Of a DNA stretch of 64,000 nt, positions 27,198 through 39,655 are shown in pieces; the first letter of the stretch is position 1; every line of letters begins with the position of its first letter. The translations under genes and the position numbers were made by a program. Source of the DNA: Leptotrichia sp. oral taxon 212 (lineage in GTDB: Bacteria > Fusobacteriota > Fusobacteriia > Fusobacteriales > Leptotrichiaceae); NCBI RefSeq assembly GCF_001274535.1, contig NZ_CP012410.1, forward strand, positions 1,957,126 to 2,021,125, written 5' to 3'. The notes beneath the pieces were generated by a model, which was given only the letters and a program-made list of their open reading frames with translations, made no database searches and had not been told where the DNA came from.

Positions 27198-28340
27198 TTA
27201 TTTTCCTCTTTCTATTTTGACAATTTCCTTCAGGTTATCCACAAAATAGTCAATTTCTTCAATTGTAGTATCCTTTCCGATACTTATTCTGAATGAACTT
27301 CCTAATTCTTCACTGCTAAGTCCCATTTCCTTTAAAACATGTGAATCTTCATGAGCTCCTGACATACATGCTGAACCTCCGCTTACACATATTCCTCTTA
27401 AATCAAGAGCAATAAGAAGTGTCTGTATATCACAGCCTTTTATATATAAATTTGTAATAGTTTTTAATCTAGGGGATTTTTCTCCATTGATTTTTATATT
27501 TTCTATTTCATTTTTAATACGTTTTTCCAGATACTCCTGTATCTTTTCTTCCCTTGTTTCTATTTCATGAATATTTTCATATGCTTCTTCTATTGCAGTT
27601 CCCATTCCTAAAATTCCCTGAACATTTTCTGTTCCTGCCCGTCGATTTCTTTCCTGAGAGCCACCCCATATTTCCTTTTCAATCAGAAAGTTTTTGTCAA
27701 GATAAACAAATCCGGCTCCCTTAGGTCCATAAAATTTATGTGCCGCAACAGTTACCGCGTCTATTTTCAAATCCTTTGGAAATATAATTTCCTTACACAT
27801 TGCCTGAACTGCATCTGTATGAAACATTATACTTGTATTTTCAAGCATTTTTCCAATTTCTTTTATTGGCTGTTTCACTCCCGTTTCATTATTTGCATAC
27901 ATTATTGACACAATTACTGTATCTTTTCTTATTGAATTTTTCAGCTGTTCAAGGTTAACAACCCCATTTTCATCAACATCAATATATGTCACTTCATATC
28001 CTTCCCTCTCAAGCTGCTGACATGTTTTCAAAACTGTTGAATGTTCTATTTTTGAGGTTATGATATGCTTTCCCTTATAATCATAGGCATTCAATGCTCC
28101 CCTTATTATAAGGTTATTTCCTTCAGCACCTCCTGATGTAAATATAATTTCCTTGCCTTCTACTCCAAGATATCCTGCAATCAGATTTCTAGTCTTTTCA
28201 ACTGTTGCTCTGGCTTTTTGTCCAAGTTTGTGAGTTGAAGAGGGATTACCGTAATTTTCACTATAGGATTCCATCATTTTTTCCACAACCCTGGCAGATA
28301 TTTTTGTTGAAGCGGCATTATCCAAATAAACTAATTTCAA
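27198..28340 (-). CDS. Cysteine desulfurase (NifS/IscS family)
   Basis: PLP enzyme that takes sulfur (or selenium) from cysteine (or selenocysteine) for Fe-S clusters and thiolated tRNAs. 381 residues. Features: VYLDNAAST at the N-terminus, TSGGAEGNNLI, the DAVQA motif, PLP lysine in VAAHKFYGPKGAGF near residue 200, and the catalytic loop with Cys in SGGSACMSGAHEDSHVL near 320. The ten-codon longer frame has no ribosome site; AAGGAG lies seven bases before the TTG used here. There is no iscU nearby. A gapN terminator lies directly upstream. Confidence 0.93.
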   Translation of the reverse strand: MKLVYLDNAASTKISARVVEKMMESYSENYGNPSSTHKLGQKARATVEKTRNLIAGYLGVEGKEIIFTSGGAEGNNLIIRGALNAYDYKGKHIITSKIEHSTVLKTCQQLEREGYEVTYIDVDENGVVNLEQLKNSIRKDTVIVSIMYANNETGVKQPIKEIGKMLENTSIMFHTDAVQAMCKEIIFPKDLKIDAVTVAAHKFYGPKGAGFVYLDKNFLIEKEIWGGSQERNRRAGTENVQGILGMGTAIEEAYENIHEIETREEKIQEYLEKRIKNEIENIKINGEKSPRLKTITNLYIKGCDIQTLLIALDLRGICVSGGSACMSGAHEDSHVLKEMGLSSEELGSSFRISIGKDTTIEEIDYFVDNLKEIVKIERGK

Positions 28341-28353
28341 TATTCTTCTCCTT

Positions 28354-28394
28354 AAAAAAAGTTGCCTCAAATGAGATTATCTCATTGAGACAAC
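28354..28394 (-). terminator. Terminator after gapN
   Basis: An imperfect 13-15-bp stem (GTTGTCTCAATGAG / CTCATTTGAGGCAAC) with a short loop, then seven T on the minus strand. The T-run is followed directly by the ribosome site of the desulfurase gene. Confidence 0.8.
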
Positions 28395-28457
28395 CTGCTA
28401 TAGATACTAAATCATTATTACAATAGATATTTCTGTCATTTTAAAAACGAAACACAA

Positions 28458-29876
28458 TTATAAATCAATAACTATAGATTTAATCTTAGTCATACTCTCA
28501 ATACTATATTTTATACCCTGTACTCCCACTCCAGAACCCTTTATTCCTAAAAATGGAAAATTATCAGGACCTCTTTGAGTCTTATTGTTTATCTGAACTG
28601 TTCCGACTTCCAGTTTTCCGGCTATATCAAAAGCCTGTACTATATTTTTAGTAAATACTGATGTCTGTAATCCGTATTCTGATCCGTTACATATTTCAAT
28701 AGCTTCATCCAGAGATTTTATTCTTATTAAAGGTAAAATTGGGCCAAAAGGCTCTTCCCATGCTATTCGCATATCAAGCGTCACATGGTCAAACAGCACA
28801 GGCCACAGAAGATTTTTTTCCCTCTTTATTTGAGTCAATGCTTTTGCACCTTTCTCCTGTGCATCTTCTATAAGTCCTTCTATAAAATCTGCCGCCCTGT
28901 TATCTATTAATGGAGTAATATCTGCATTATCAAACGGATTTCCTATAGTAAGCTTTTCAACTTCACTTTTTATCAGTTCAGCCAGTCTGTCCGCAACATT
29001 TTCCATTACAAGAACTCTTTTTATCGCAGTACATCTCTGTCCCGAATAACTGAATGCACCACTTACTATATCCTTTGCTGCCTTTTCAAGATCAGCATCA
29101 TCTGAAACTATTGCTCCGTCTTTTCCTCCCAGTTCAAGTAGAATAGGACGCATTCCTGCCAGTTCTCCTATTTTTTTCCCTACAGGAGTGCTTCCTGTAA
29201 AGTTTATAAAATCAACTAATGGATGGGCAATCAGATAATCTCCTATTTCAGAACCTTTTCCTGTTACTGTATTTATAACCCCTGCAGGTATACCTGCTTC
29301 ATGGAAAGCCTTCACAAGCAACAGTCCGCTAATAGCTCCCTGTGTAGGAGGTTTAAATAGGACCACATTTCCTCCAATCAGAGCCGGAGCTATTTTTGAT
29401 GCCGAAAGGTTTACAGGATAGTTAAAAGGTGCTATTGCCAGTACAAGTCCCATTGGTTCCTTTCTTACCATAGCCACTTTTCTTTTACTCGCAGCCTCAA
29501 AACTTCCACCTTCCACAATTTCTCCTACAGATCTCAAACCTTCTTCAGCTGAATATCTTATAAGATCAGCTGTTCTTACAACTTCACTGATCGCAGCCTT
29601 TATTCCTTTTGAAACTTCTTTTGCAAGCACAGTTCCTATTATTTCCTTGTCTCTTTCCAAAATTTCTGCAGCTTTATACAGGTATTTTGCTCTTTCAACT
29701 ACAGCCAGGTTTCTCCATCCACTAAGGGCTATTTTAGCTGTTTCCATTGCATAGTCAACTTCTTGCTGCGTCATTGACGGAATACTCCCAAGTTCTTCAT
29801 CATTTATTGGAGAATATATCTTTATCTCCTTATCTGATTCCTTCCATTCCCCATTTATCAGATTTCTGTATTTCAT
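28458..29876 (-). CDS. gapN: Non-phosphorylating NADP-dependent glyceraldehyde-3-phosphate dehydrogenase
   Basis: Aldehyde dehydrogenase family enzyme that oxidises glyceraldehyde-3-phosphate directly to 3-phosphoglycerate with NADP, giving NADPH. Length is 472 residues, typical of GapN. Catalytic Glu is in LELGGKDGA (near residue 247) and the nucleophile in SGQRCTAIKR (near 281). The C-terminal segment QINNKTQRGPDNFPFLGIKG is characteristic of GapN rather than other aldehyde dehydrogenases. AGGAGGA precedes the ATG. It is followed by a terminator. It offers an NADPH source alongside glycolysis. Confidence 0.92.
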   Translation of the reverse strand: MKYRNLINGEWKESDKEIKIYSPINDEELGSIPSMTQQEVDYAMETAKIALSGWRNLAVVERAKYLYKAAEILERDKEIIGTVLAKEVSKGIKAAISEVVRTADLIRYSAEEGLRSVGEIVEGGSFEAASKRKVAMVRKEPMGLVLAIAPFNYPVNLSASKIAPALIGGNVVLFKPPTQGAISGLLLVKAFHEAGIPAGVINTVTGKGSEIGDYLIAHPLVDFINFTGSTPVGKKIGELAGMRPILLELGGKDGAIVSDDADLEKAAKDIVSGAFSYSGQRCTAIKRVLVMENVADRLAELIKSEVEKLTIGNPFDNADITPLIDNRAADFIEGLIEDAQEKGAKALTQIKREKNLLWPVLFDHVTLDMRIAWEEPFGPILPLIRIKSLDEAIEICNGSEYGLQTSVFTKNIVQAFDIAGKLEVGTVQINNKTQRGPDNFPFLGIKGSGVGVQGIKYSIESMTKIKSIVIDL

Positions 29877-29915
29877 TTAATTTTCCTCCTATTAAGTCTC
29901 CTATAGCGTTAACAT

Positions 29916-30812
29916 TTACTTTTCTCTTTCATTTAACCATTTCAATATTTCATCATAAATTTCGTACTTATTTATTTCATTTAATGATTCGTGTCTTCCC
30001 TTTTTATTTTCCAGTACATTTATCCGTCTTTTCTTTTTTTTCAGAGTTTCAAGCATTTTATTCACATATTCTATATCCATTGCTTTATCTTCTGTTCCAT
30101 AAATTACAAGCATATTGGCATCATTTCGTACTTTTTTATAATTTCTGTTAATAAATCCCATCATTCCCACAATTCCATTAAATACACCCGGTGATATTGG
30201 ATATCCGCAAAACTCACTTTCTTCATATTTCTTCACTTCATTCTCATCTCTTGTAAGCCAGTCAAATTTTGTCAGATTAGGTTTAAAATTATCATTATAT
30301 TTTTTAAATTCCTTATTCAGAAAAGACTTCTTCTTAAAAAATAAAAGTTTTTCGATTCCAGTTGCCATTTTTCCAAAAAAAACTGAAAGTTTCTTATGAA
30401 CAGAAAATCCTGATAAAATAAAATACTTATAATTATTCTCAATAACCCATTTCATTCCCATCAGTGCACCCATGCTATGTCCAAATATTGTTGTGTTTTC
30501 CGCTTTTATTCCTTTAGGCATAAGTTCCTTTTTAAAAAAGAAATTTATATCCTCAAAAACTGCCTTTATTCCCTTTTTACCAAATTCACATATTTCTGAA
30601 TTTTTCAATTCTCCGTGTCCTCTAATTTCAGGTACAAAAACATTATATCCATTTGCAGACAAAAATTTTCCAAATTCTTCATATCTGTCTATCGGTTCAG
30701 TCACTCCATGAAATATTACAATATTATTTTTAAATTTTTCTCCACGTTCTGATTCAAAGAACAGATAAGGTACTTTCAATCCTTCAAATCCCTCAAAATA
30801 TTTTTTTTCCAT
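29916..30812 (-). CDS. Alpha/beta hydrolase, monoacylglycerol-lipase-like
   Basis: A 298-residue serine hydrolase of the Hydrolase_4 type. Features: oxyanion HGVTEPIDRYEEFGKFL near residue 35, GHGE near 61, nucleophile elbow IFGHSMGALMG near 111, acid in YGTEDKAMD near 233 and His in KGRHESLNE near 266. No signal peptide is seen. Substrates of this family include monoacylglycerols and lysophospholipids; which applies is unknown. AAGGAA lies before the ATG. The gene stands alone between gapN and the ECF genes. Confidence 0.88.
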   Translation of the reverse strand: MEKKYFEGFEGLKVPYLFFESERGEKFKNNIVIFHGVTEPIDRYEEFGKFLSANGYNVFVPEIRGHGELKNSEICEFGKKGIKAVFEDINFFFKKELMPKGIKAENTTIFGHSMGALMGMKWVIENNYKYFILSGFSVHKKLSVFFGKMATGIEKLLFFKKKSFLNKEFKKYNDNFKPNLTKFDWLTRDENEVKKYEESEFCGYPISPGVFNGIVGMMGFINRNYKKVRNDANMLVIYGTEDKAMDIEYVNKMLETLKKKKRRINVLENKKGRHESLNEINKYEIYDEILKWLNEREK

Positions 30813-30928
30813 CCCATTTCCTTAATACATTGATTTACGTTTTATATTTCCCGGGATAACGCATTCTCCCTTTTTATTTTTAGATTCTATATACTTTTTT
30901 TACATCTATCAATTAAGTTCATTTATTT

Positions 30929-31729
30929 CTATTTTTTAAATTCATTTATAAACTCATCTATTGAAAGGACATTTCCTTTCATTGACAGTTCTTTAGCCAG
31001 CTCACTTATATACGGCTGTTTTATCTTGCTCTGTTTAAGCACTTCTTCATTCCAGAATATTTTTCTCTTATCTCCGTCTTCTATTATTTTTTTATTTGCC
31101 ATAACTACAACCCTGTCAAAATTATTAATGACAAATTCCATGTCATGTGTAATTGTAATTATTGTTTTTCCTTTTTCTGAAAGTTTTTTTATAAGATTAT
31201 TTAAAATTTTTATCCCTTTCAGATCCTGGCCTGCTGTAGGCTCATCCATTATAATGACATCCGTATCCATAGCTATAATTGAAGCAATAGTGACAAATTT
31301 TCTTATTGAATAAGGAAGATTGTAAGGATTTTCCTTTGAAAATGCATTTAATTCTGTCAATTCCAGAGCTGTCTCAATCAATTTTTTTCTTTCATTTTCA
31401 GAATATCCTATTTTTTTTGGTCCAAATTCAATTTCATCGTATACATTATTATGAAAAATCTGATCCATAGGATTCTGAAATACGTAGCCTACCTTCCTGC
31501 TCATTTTAGCAACAGTATAGTCTTTTGTATTCCAGCCATCAATAACAATATCTCCTGAAGTAGGTTTTAAAAGACCGTTCATCATTTTTACAGCTGTAGT
31601 TTTTCCTGCACCGTTCTGACCTACTATTGCAACTTTCTCACCTTTTTCTATGCTAAGAGAAATATTATCAATGGCAGCAGTTCCATCAGGATAAGTAAAA
31701 CTTACACTGTTTATATTTACAAAACTCAT
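30929..31729 (-). CDS. ECF transporter ATPase with degenerate signature motif
   Basis: One of two ATPases of an energy-coupling-factor vitamin/metal importer, 266 residues. Walker A is GQNGAGKTTAV near residue 37, Q-loop FQNPMDQIF, and Walker B VIIMDEPTAGQD. The ABC signature LSGGQ is replaced by LPYSIRK, so only the partner ATPase supplies a standard signature. Similar degeneracy is known in some heterodimeric ECF ATPases. The start overlaps the stop of the partner gene (ATGA). It is the last gene of the four-gene unit. Confidence 0.92.
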   Translation of the reverse strand: MSFVNINSVSFTYPDGTAAIDNISLSIEKGEKVAIVGQNGAGKTTAVKMMNGLLKPTSGDIVIDGWNTKDYTVAKMSRKVGYVFQNPMDQIFHNNVYDEIEFGPKKIGYSENERKKLIETALELTELNAFSKENPYNLPYSIRKFVTIASIIAMDTDVIIMDEPTAGQDLKGIKILNNLIKKLSEKGKTIITITHDMEFVINNFDRVVVMANKKIIEDGDKRKIFWNEEVLKQSKIKQPYISELAKELSMKGNVLSIDEFINEFKK

Positions 31730-32625
31730 TTTTCCTCCTCCTGAAAGACAGTTTTCTCTCTTTTAGAATCTTCTGCAGAAAATTTTTCTGATGAAAAAAC
31801 TTCTACTGCCATCTTTTTTGTTATTGGAATTTCCTTAAGTTGAACTCCATTTTCTTTCATCAGTTCATAGGCAAGAGCTGTATACTGTGGAATTCCAATT
31901 TCTTTTTCCATTAATATCTTATTTTTTAATATATCTTCTGTATTTCCGGATAAAATTACTTCTCCTTCATCCAGTACCAAAACTTTTTCAGCATACTCAG
32001 CTATCAGTTCAATCTTATGTTCCACAAGTATGATAGTTTTTCCTTCTTTTTTAAGTATATCAATTATTTCAAATATTTCCTCAGTTCCTTTCGGATCTAA
32101 CTGTGAAGTAGGTTCATCAATTACCATAATTTCAGGATCCATGGCAATTATCGAAGCTAGTGCAACCTTCTGTCCCTGACCTCCTGAAAGTTCATATGGA
32201 TTCTTGTCTCTTAGTCCCTCAATATGAAGCAGTTTAAGTGTTTCACCAACTCTTTCTCGTATATATTCTGCATCTAGAGCAAGGTTTTCAAGTCCAAAAG
32301 CAATTTCTTCAAAAACAGTTTCCTTAACACCGCTTATCTGTGTAAAAGGATTCTGAAAAACAAAACCTACCTTCTGGACAATTTCCTTTGCAGAATAATC
32401 TTTCAGCTCCTTATTTTCTAAAATTATTTTTCCTGTAAGCTCTCCCTTATAAAAATCAGGAACAAATCTTCTTAGTATATTACAAAGTGTTGTCTTACCG
32501 CTACCATTTTTACCAACAACAGCCCAAAATTCACCTTTTTTTATATCCAAATTTATATTTTTCAGTATTTCCCTATCTTCCAACGGATATTTATAACTTA
32601 CATTTTCCAATTTAAAATAGCACAT
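31726..32625 (-). CDS. ECF transporter ATPase, canonical
   Basis: The second ECF ATPase, 299 residues. Walker A GKNGSGKTTLCN, Q-loop FQNPFTQI, intact signature ELSGGQGQKVALA, Walker B IMVIDEPTSQLDPKG and a His switch in VEHKIEL are all present. The C-terminal 60 residues form the usual ECF dimerisation tail. GGAGGG precedes the ATG, which overlaps the T-component gene by 14 bases. Together with the other ATPase it would power uptake through EcfT and the S component. Confidence 0.94.
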   Translation of the reverse strand: MCYFKLENVSYKYPLEDREILKNINLDIKKGEFWAVVGKNGSGKTTLCNILRRFVPDFYKGELTGKIILENKELKDYSAKEIVQKVGFVFQNPFTQISGVKETVFEEIAFGLENLALDAEYIRERVGETLKLLHIEGLRDKNPYELSGGQGQKVALASIIAMDPEIMVIDEPTSQLDPKGTEEIFEIIDILKKEGKTIILVEHKIELIAEYAEKVLVLDEGEVILSGNTEDILKNKILMEKEIGIPQYTALAYELMKENGVQLKEIPITKKMAVEVFSSEKFSAEDSKREKTVFQEEEK

Positions 32626-33364
32626 AAACCCTCCAGATAATACATAGAATTAAGAAAACCACAAGAAAAATCTTTACTTTTTTATCATATTCCGTTTCTT
32701 TTATATCATCCAGTATTGTTCTCTTTTCTCCAATTGAAAATCCCCTGGCTTCCAGCGTAATTGCCTTTTCTTCGGTATTAACTATAGATGAGAGTACTAA
32801 TGGTATAAAAACTGGAATCAATGCTTTTGCCCTGACCAGAATATTTCCTTCCGTTTCAACTCCTCTGGATTTCTGAGAATTCATTATTATGTTAGCCTGT
32901 TTCTTCATTTCCGGTATCATCTGTAGTGACAGCAGTAAAATAAATGCCGCTTTTGGATTAAGACCCTTTTTTTCCAGTGCAATTGTAAAATCTTTAGCCG
33001 GAGTTATCAATATAAGTAAAGTTAATATTGACACAAAAGCCGTTATTCTTGACGTCAAAATTATTGCTTTAAAAAGTCCTTCCTTATAAACTGAAATAAT
33101 TCCAACTTTTAATAAAACTTCTCCAGAAGGCAGAAATACGCTCTGAATAATAAAAATGGCAATTAAAAGCCAAAACAGACTAAAAAATATCCTCTTTGCA
33201 TAAGTTTTCAAACTGACTCCAAAACCAACTGCAATCACTCCGCAAATTATAGCCATACAATAATTATAAATATAGCTTGAAATTATAAATAAAGAAAAAA
33301 GTAAAGCCAGACATATAAATAATTTTGTTATTGGATAAAGTTTTTTCATATCATCTTTTGTCAT
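32612..33364 (-). CDS. ecfT: ECF transporter T component
   Basis: The transmembrane coupling protein, 250 residues with about five to six helices. The cytoplasmic coupling helices carry the two Ala-Arg-Gly type motifs of EcfT: NSQKSRGVETEG near residue 160 and LEARGFSIGEKRT near 210. The frame extends 12 codons upstream, but GGGAGAA lies seven bases before the ATG used here. It sits between the S component gene and the ATPase genes in a single operon. Confidence 0.92.
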   Translation of the reverse strand: MTKDDMKKLYPITKLFICLALLFSLFIISSYIYNYCMAIICGVIAVGFGVSLKTYAKRIFFSLFWLLIAIFIIQSVFLPSGEVLLKVGIISVYKEGLFKAIILTSRITAFVSILTLLILITPAKDFTIALEKKGLNPKAAFILLLSLQMIPEMKKQANIIMNSQKSRGVETEGNILVRAKALIPVFIPLVLSSIVNTEEKAITLEARGFSIGEKRTILDDIKETEYDKKVKIFLVVFLILCIIWRVYVLF

Positions 33365-33502
33365 ATAACAATTCTCCCGTTTTGCTGCAAAAATATTCAT
33401 TTAAAACTGCAATAGTAAATAATAAATAAAATATCATCTATTAATACACTTCTTCTGATTTAAAGTCATATTTCAGAATATAATGATATATCTATCAATA
33501 TA

Positions 33503-34102
33503 TTAGATATTTTTGTCAGATTTTATATAATTTTTACCATATTTAAATTTAATTAAATATCTAGCTGACATAGCTTTTATTATAGACATAGCGACTATAG
33601 CAGTTATAATCTTATCTGTTGTCTCAGTAATAAGATTTGTACTGAAAACTGCATTCCATATATTACTTCCTGTTGCAAGGAAAAAAGCAGTTATTCCAGC
33701 TGTAGCGTTTCCTGTATTTCCACCATAGACATATACTATTATAGGAGCAGATACCAATATTGCAATCGCTACAAGAGAAAATGCACAAACAATAGTTTTA
33801 ACAATCATATTTTTAAATTTAAATTTTGCTAGAATACCCATACAAAAAGCCATAGTTATGGAAACTGGCATAAAAGCAAAATATTCTGGCGAAAAACTAC
33901 CGGTAATCAAACTAGTTATAACTGCTGTTGTTATCCCAATCCATGGACCTGCAATTAAACTTATAAAGACAGTACCAATAGAATCCAAAAATATTGGAAG
34001 CTGTAAAAGTTTCACAATACCAAATCCTGTAAAATTAATAGCAACTGCCACTGGTATCAGCAAAATTGCCATCAAAGAAAAATCTTCCTTAATACTTTTC
34101 AT
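33503..34102 (-). CDS. ECF transporter S component, substrate unknown
   Basis: The substrate-binding membrane subunit, 199 residues, six predicted helices. Family features: LLIPVAVAINFTG near residue 14 and LLQLPIFLDSIGTVFISL near 32, followed by AGPWIGITTAVITSLITGS. I could not assign the substrate (vitamin, nucleobase or other) from the sequence. AGGAGG precedes the ATG. It is first in the operon, 138 bases before ecfT. I saw no recognised riboswitch in its leader. Confidence 0.9.
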   Translation of the reverse strand: MKSIKEDFSLMAILLIPVAVAINFTGFGIVKLLQLPIFLDSIGTVFISLIAGPWIGITTAVITSLITGSFSPEYFAFMPVSITMAFCMGILAKFKFKNMIVKTIVCAFSLVAIAILVSAPIIVYVYGGNTGNATAGITAFFLATGSNIWNAVFSTNLITETTDKIITAIVAMSIIKAMSARYLIKFKYGKNYIKSDKNI

Positions 34103-34488
34103 TAATGAACCTCCTAAAAAAATGTTATATATTAATAAATAAAAACAAATTATAGCCGAGCAGATACATAATTATATTATAAAGCTAAAATACTTATAAA
34201 TTTTAAACTATGTAATATAATTCTATGTTATTATCATTATTATTGTTTTTATATACAGCTTTTAAGAAAACACTTAAAAAAATACTTTTCTACATTAAAG
34301 TGTCAATTGAAAAATCGAAAATCAATTTAAATAGAAAAGAAACTATTGTCTTATTAATTATACCAAATAAGGGGAAAAAAATGAAGAGGCAAATTTGAAA
34401 TGAGATGAAGGTACATTTTAATGCTCCTGAGGTCCCTGCTCTGCGGATATCTGTCCCTGCCTAAATCCGTCATCCGGATAAAAAAAAA
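34103..34488. other. Intergenic region with a GC-rich patch
   Basis: AT-rich up to about 34420, with no gene recognised. A GC-rich patch at 34421-34479 stands out; it contains GTCCCTGC twice (21 bases apart) and ATCCGGAT. It lies directly downstream of the tRNA-Asn gene in the direction of rRNA transcription, after a run of eight T. It may be part of rRNA operon termination or a remnant; undetermined. Confidence 0.5.
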
Positions 34489-34565
34489 TGGCGTCCCCGG
34501 TTGGACTCGAACCAACGACCCTCTGGTTAACAGCCAGATGCTCTAACCGGCTGAGCTACGGAGAC
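34489..34565 (-). tRNA. tRNA-Asn (GTT)
   Basis: 77 bases with a complete cloverleaf: acceptor GTCTCCG/CGGGGAC, anticodon loop CTGTTAA with anticodon GTT, T-loop GGTTCGAGTCC, and an encoded CCA end. It lies 13 bases downstream of 5S rRNA and is probably co-transcribed with the rRNA genes. Confidence 0.96.
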
Positions 34566-34578
34566 GCAATTTTAAAAG

Positions 34579-34691
34579 TTTGGCGACGACCTATTTTCCC
34601 TGAACTAAGTCCAAGTATCTTGGGCGCTGGCAGACTTAACTTCCGGGTTCGGAATGTAACCGGGTGTATCCCTGCCGCCATAATCACCAAA
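34579..34691 (-). rRNA. rrf: 5S ribosomal RNA
   Basis: About 113 bases. The terminal stem TTTGGTGA / TCGCCAAA, the CCGAACCCGGAAGTTAAG core and the loop E region are visible. Ends are estimated from the terminal stem. Confidence 0.93.
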
Positions 34692-34753
34692 CATATATAT
34701 TGCCATTCAATATAAGAGGGCAATGAGAAATAAATAGTATAAGTAAAAGAGCA

Positions 34754-38336
<3,583 letters not shown>

Positions 38337-38461
38337 ATTTCTCTTCACCTTAGTTTATTATCTTTATATCCTATCCGATGCTTCTTCCCGTCTTATTTTT
38401 TTTCTTCCTCTTATTTGTCTCCCATTGTCCTCTCCAACCACTCCCGCAGTTGACAAAAATT

Positions 38462-38491
38462 ATTCTATCAAATATTATACTCCTTTGTCAA
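38462..38491 (-). promoter_or_regulatory. rRNA operon promoter
   Basis: TTGACA and TAGAAT are separated by 18 bases on the minus strand, about 125 bases before the 16S start. The leader is C/T rich on the plus strand (A/G rich in RNA). Confidence 0.6.
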
Positions 38492-38501
38492 TACCTTTTT
38501 T

Positions 38502-38530
38502 TCTTTATTTTTTTGAAATAACAATGTCAA
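38502..38530 (-). promoter_or_regulatory. Possible second upstream rRNA promoter
   Basis: A second TTGACA lies 39 bases upstream of the first, with TAAAGA 17 bases on. The -10 is poor, but tandem promoters are common for rRNA operons. Confidence 0.3.
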
Positions 38531-38619
38531 TCCTTTGAATACCCTTATTATATTGATAAAGGTCGTTGTTAAATAATTTATTATTTTATTAGTTTATAAT
38601 TTTTTAAAATGTCAGGTCA

Positions 38620-39645
38620 CTACTCTCTTTTTGTTGAAATTGCATCTACTTTATAATTTTTTTCTATATTTTTTGAATACATTTCTTCATTTTTTAATTC
38701 ATAATAAGCCGCGCATCCTATCATTGCGGCATTATCTGTACAGTATTCCAACTTAGGAAAAATAACTTTTATATTTTCTTTTTCTGAAATCTGTTTAAAT
38801 TTCTCTCTTAATCTTTCATTTGCCGAAACTCCTCCAGAAACCAATATTGTATTAACTTTCATGTTTTTTATTACTTTTAAAACTTTTTCACCTAAGATTT
38901 CTGAAACTATTTCCTGAAGCGACTTCGCTATATTTTCTTTTGATATTTCATTCCCTTTCATTTTCTCATTATTTACATAATTTGTTATATATGTTTTTAT
39001 TCCGCTAAAACTGAAATTATATTCTTCAACTTTAGGTTTTTTTATTTTCAGTATATCCTCTCCACTCTTGGAAAGTCTGTCTATTTCAGGACCACCCGGA
39101 TATGACAATCCCAGCACACGCGCTATTTTATCATATGTTTCACCTACTGCATCATCTAGAGTTTCTCCCAGCAGTGTTATTTTTATTTTATTATCAATTT
39201 TATTTATATAGTATAAGTTTGTATGTCCTCCTGAAACCACAAGGGAAACCGCTGGCAAATCTATGTCATTTTCAATAAAATTTGAAAATATATGTCCATT
39301 TATATGATTCATTGGCAACAACGGAATTTTATTTGCGTAGCTAAGCGATTTTGCAAACATCAAACCTACAAGCAGAGATCCTATCAGCCCAGGGGTATTA
39401 GTAACTGCGATATAATCAATATCCTTTAAGCTGCATTCTGCTTTTTTCATCGCTTCAGTAAAAACAGGAATTATATTTTCTATATGATGCCTGGATGCTA
39501 TTTCAGGAACTACCCCTCCATATTCTTTATGTATATCAATCTGTGTAGATATGACATTACTCAGTACATTTTTTCCATTTTCAACGACTGCCACTGAAGT
39601 TTCATCACACGAAGTTTCAAATGCCAGTATCTTTATACTTTCCAT
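38620..39645 (-). CDS. tsaD: tRNA N6-adenosine threonylcarbamoyltransferase TsaD
   Basis: Transfers the threonylcarbamoyl group to A37 of tRNAs reading ANN codons. 341 residues, normal for the family. The actin-like ATPase fold is clear: ILAFETSCDETSVAVVENG at the N-terminus, metal-binding His in SRHHIENIIP near residue 57, the HxxxH motif in MNHINGH near 110, VSGGHTNLY near 135 and the C-terminal VSGGVSANERLR and EYCTDNAAMIG. The longer frame has no ribosome site, while AAGGAG is six bases before the ATG used here. It follows the glycosyltransferase gene by 10 bases. Confidence 0.95.
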   Translation of the reverse strand: MESIKILAFETSCDETSVAVVENGKNVLSNVISTQIDIHKEYGGVVPEIASRHHIENIIPVFTEAMKKAECSLKDIDYIAVTNTPGLIGSLLVGLMFAKSLSYANKIPLLPMNHINGHIFSNFIENDIDLPAVSLVVSGGHTNLYYINKIDNKIKITLLGETLDDAVGETYDKIARVLGLSYPGGPEIDRLSKSGEDILKIKKPKVEEYNFSFSGIKTYITNYVNNEKMKGNEISKENIAKSLQEIVSEILGEKVLKVIKNMKVNTILVSGGVSANERLREKFKQISEKENIKVIFPKLEYCTDNAAMIGCAAYYELKNEEMYSKNIEKNYKVDAISTKRE

Positions 39646-39655
39646 ATTTTTCTCC

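Noticed and set aside
28371-28394. Inverted repeat at the desulfurase start taken as a regulatory (IscR-like) site
   Set aside because: It has a T-run on the minus strand and fits a terminator for gapN.
34103-34420. Riboswitch upstream of the ECF S component
   Set aside because: No conserved motif of a known vitamin riboswitch or terminator/antiterminator pair was recognised.
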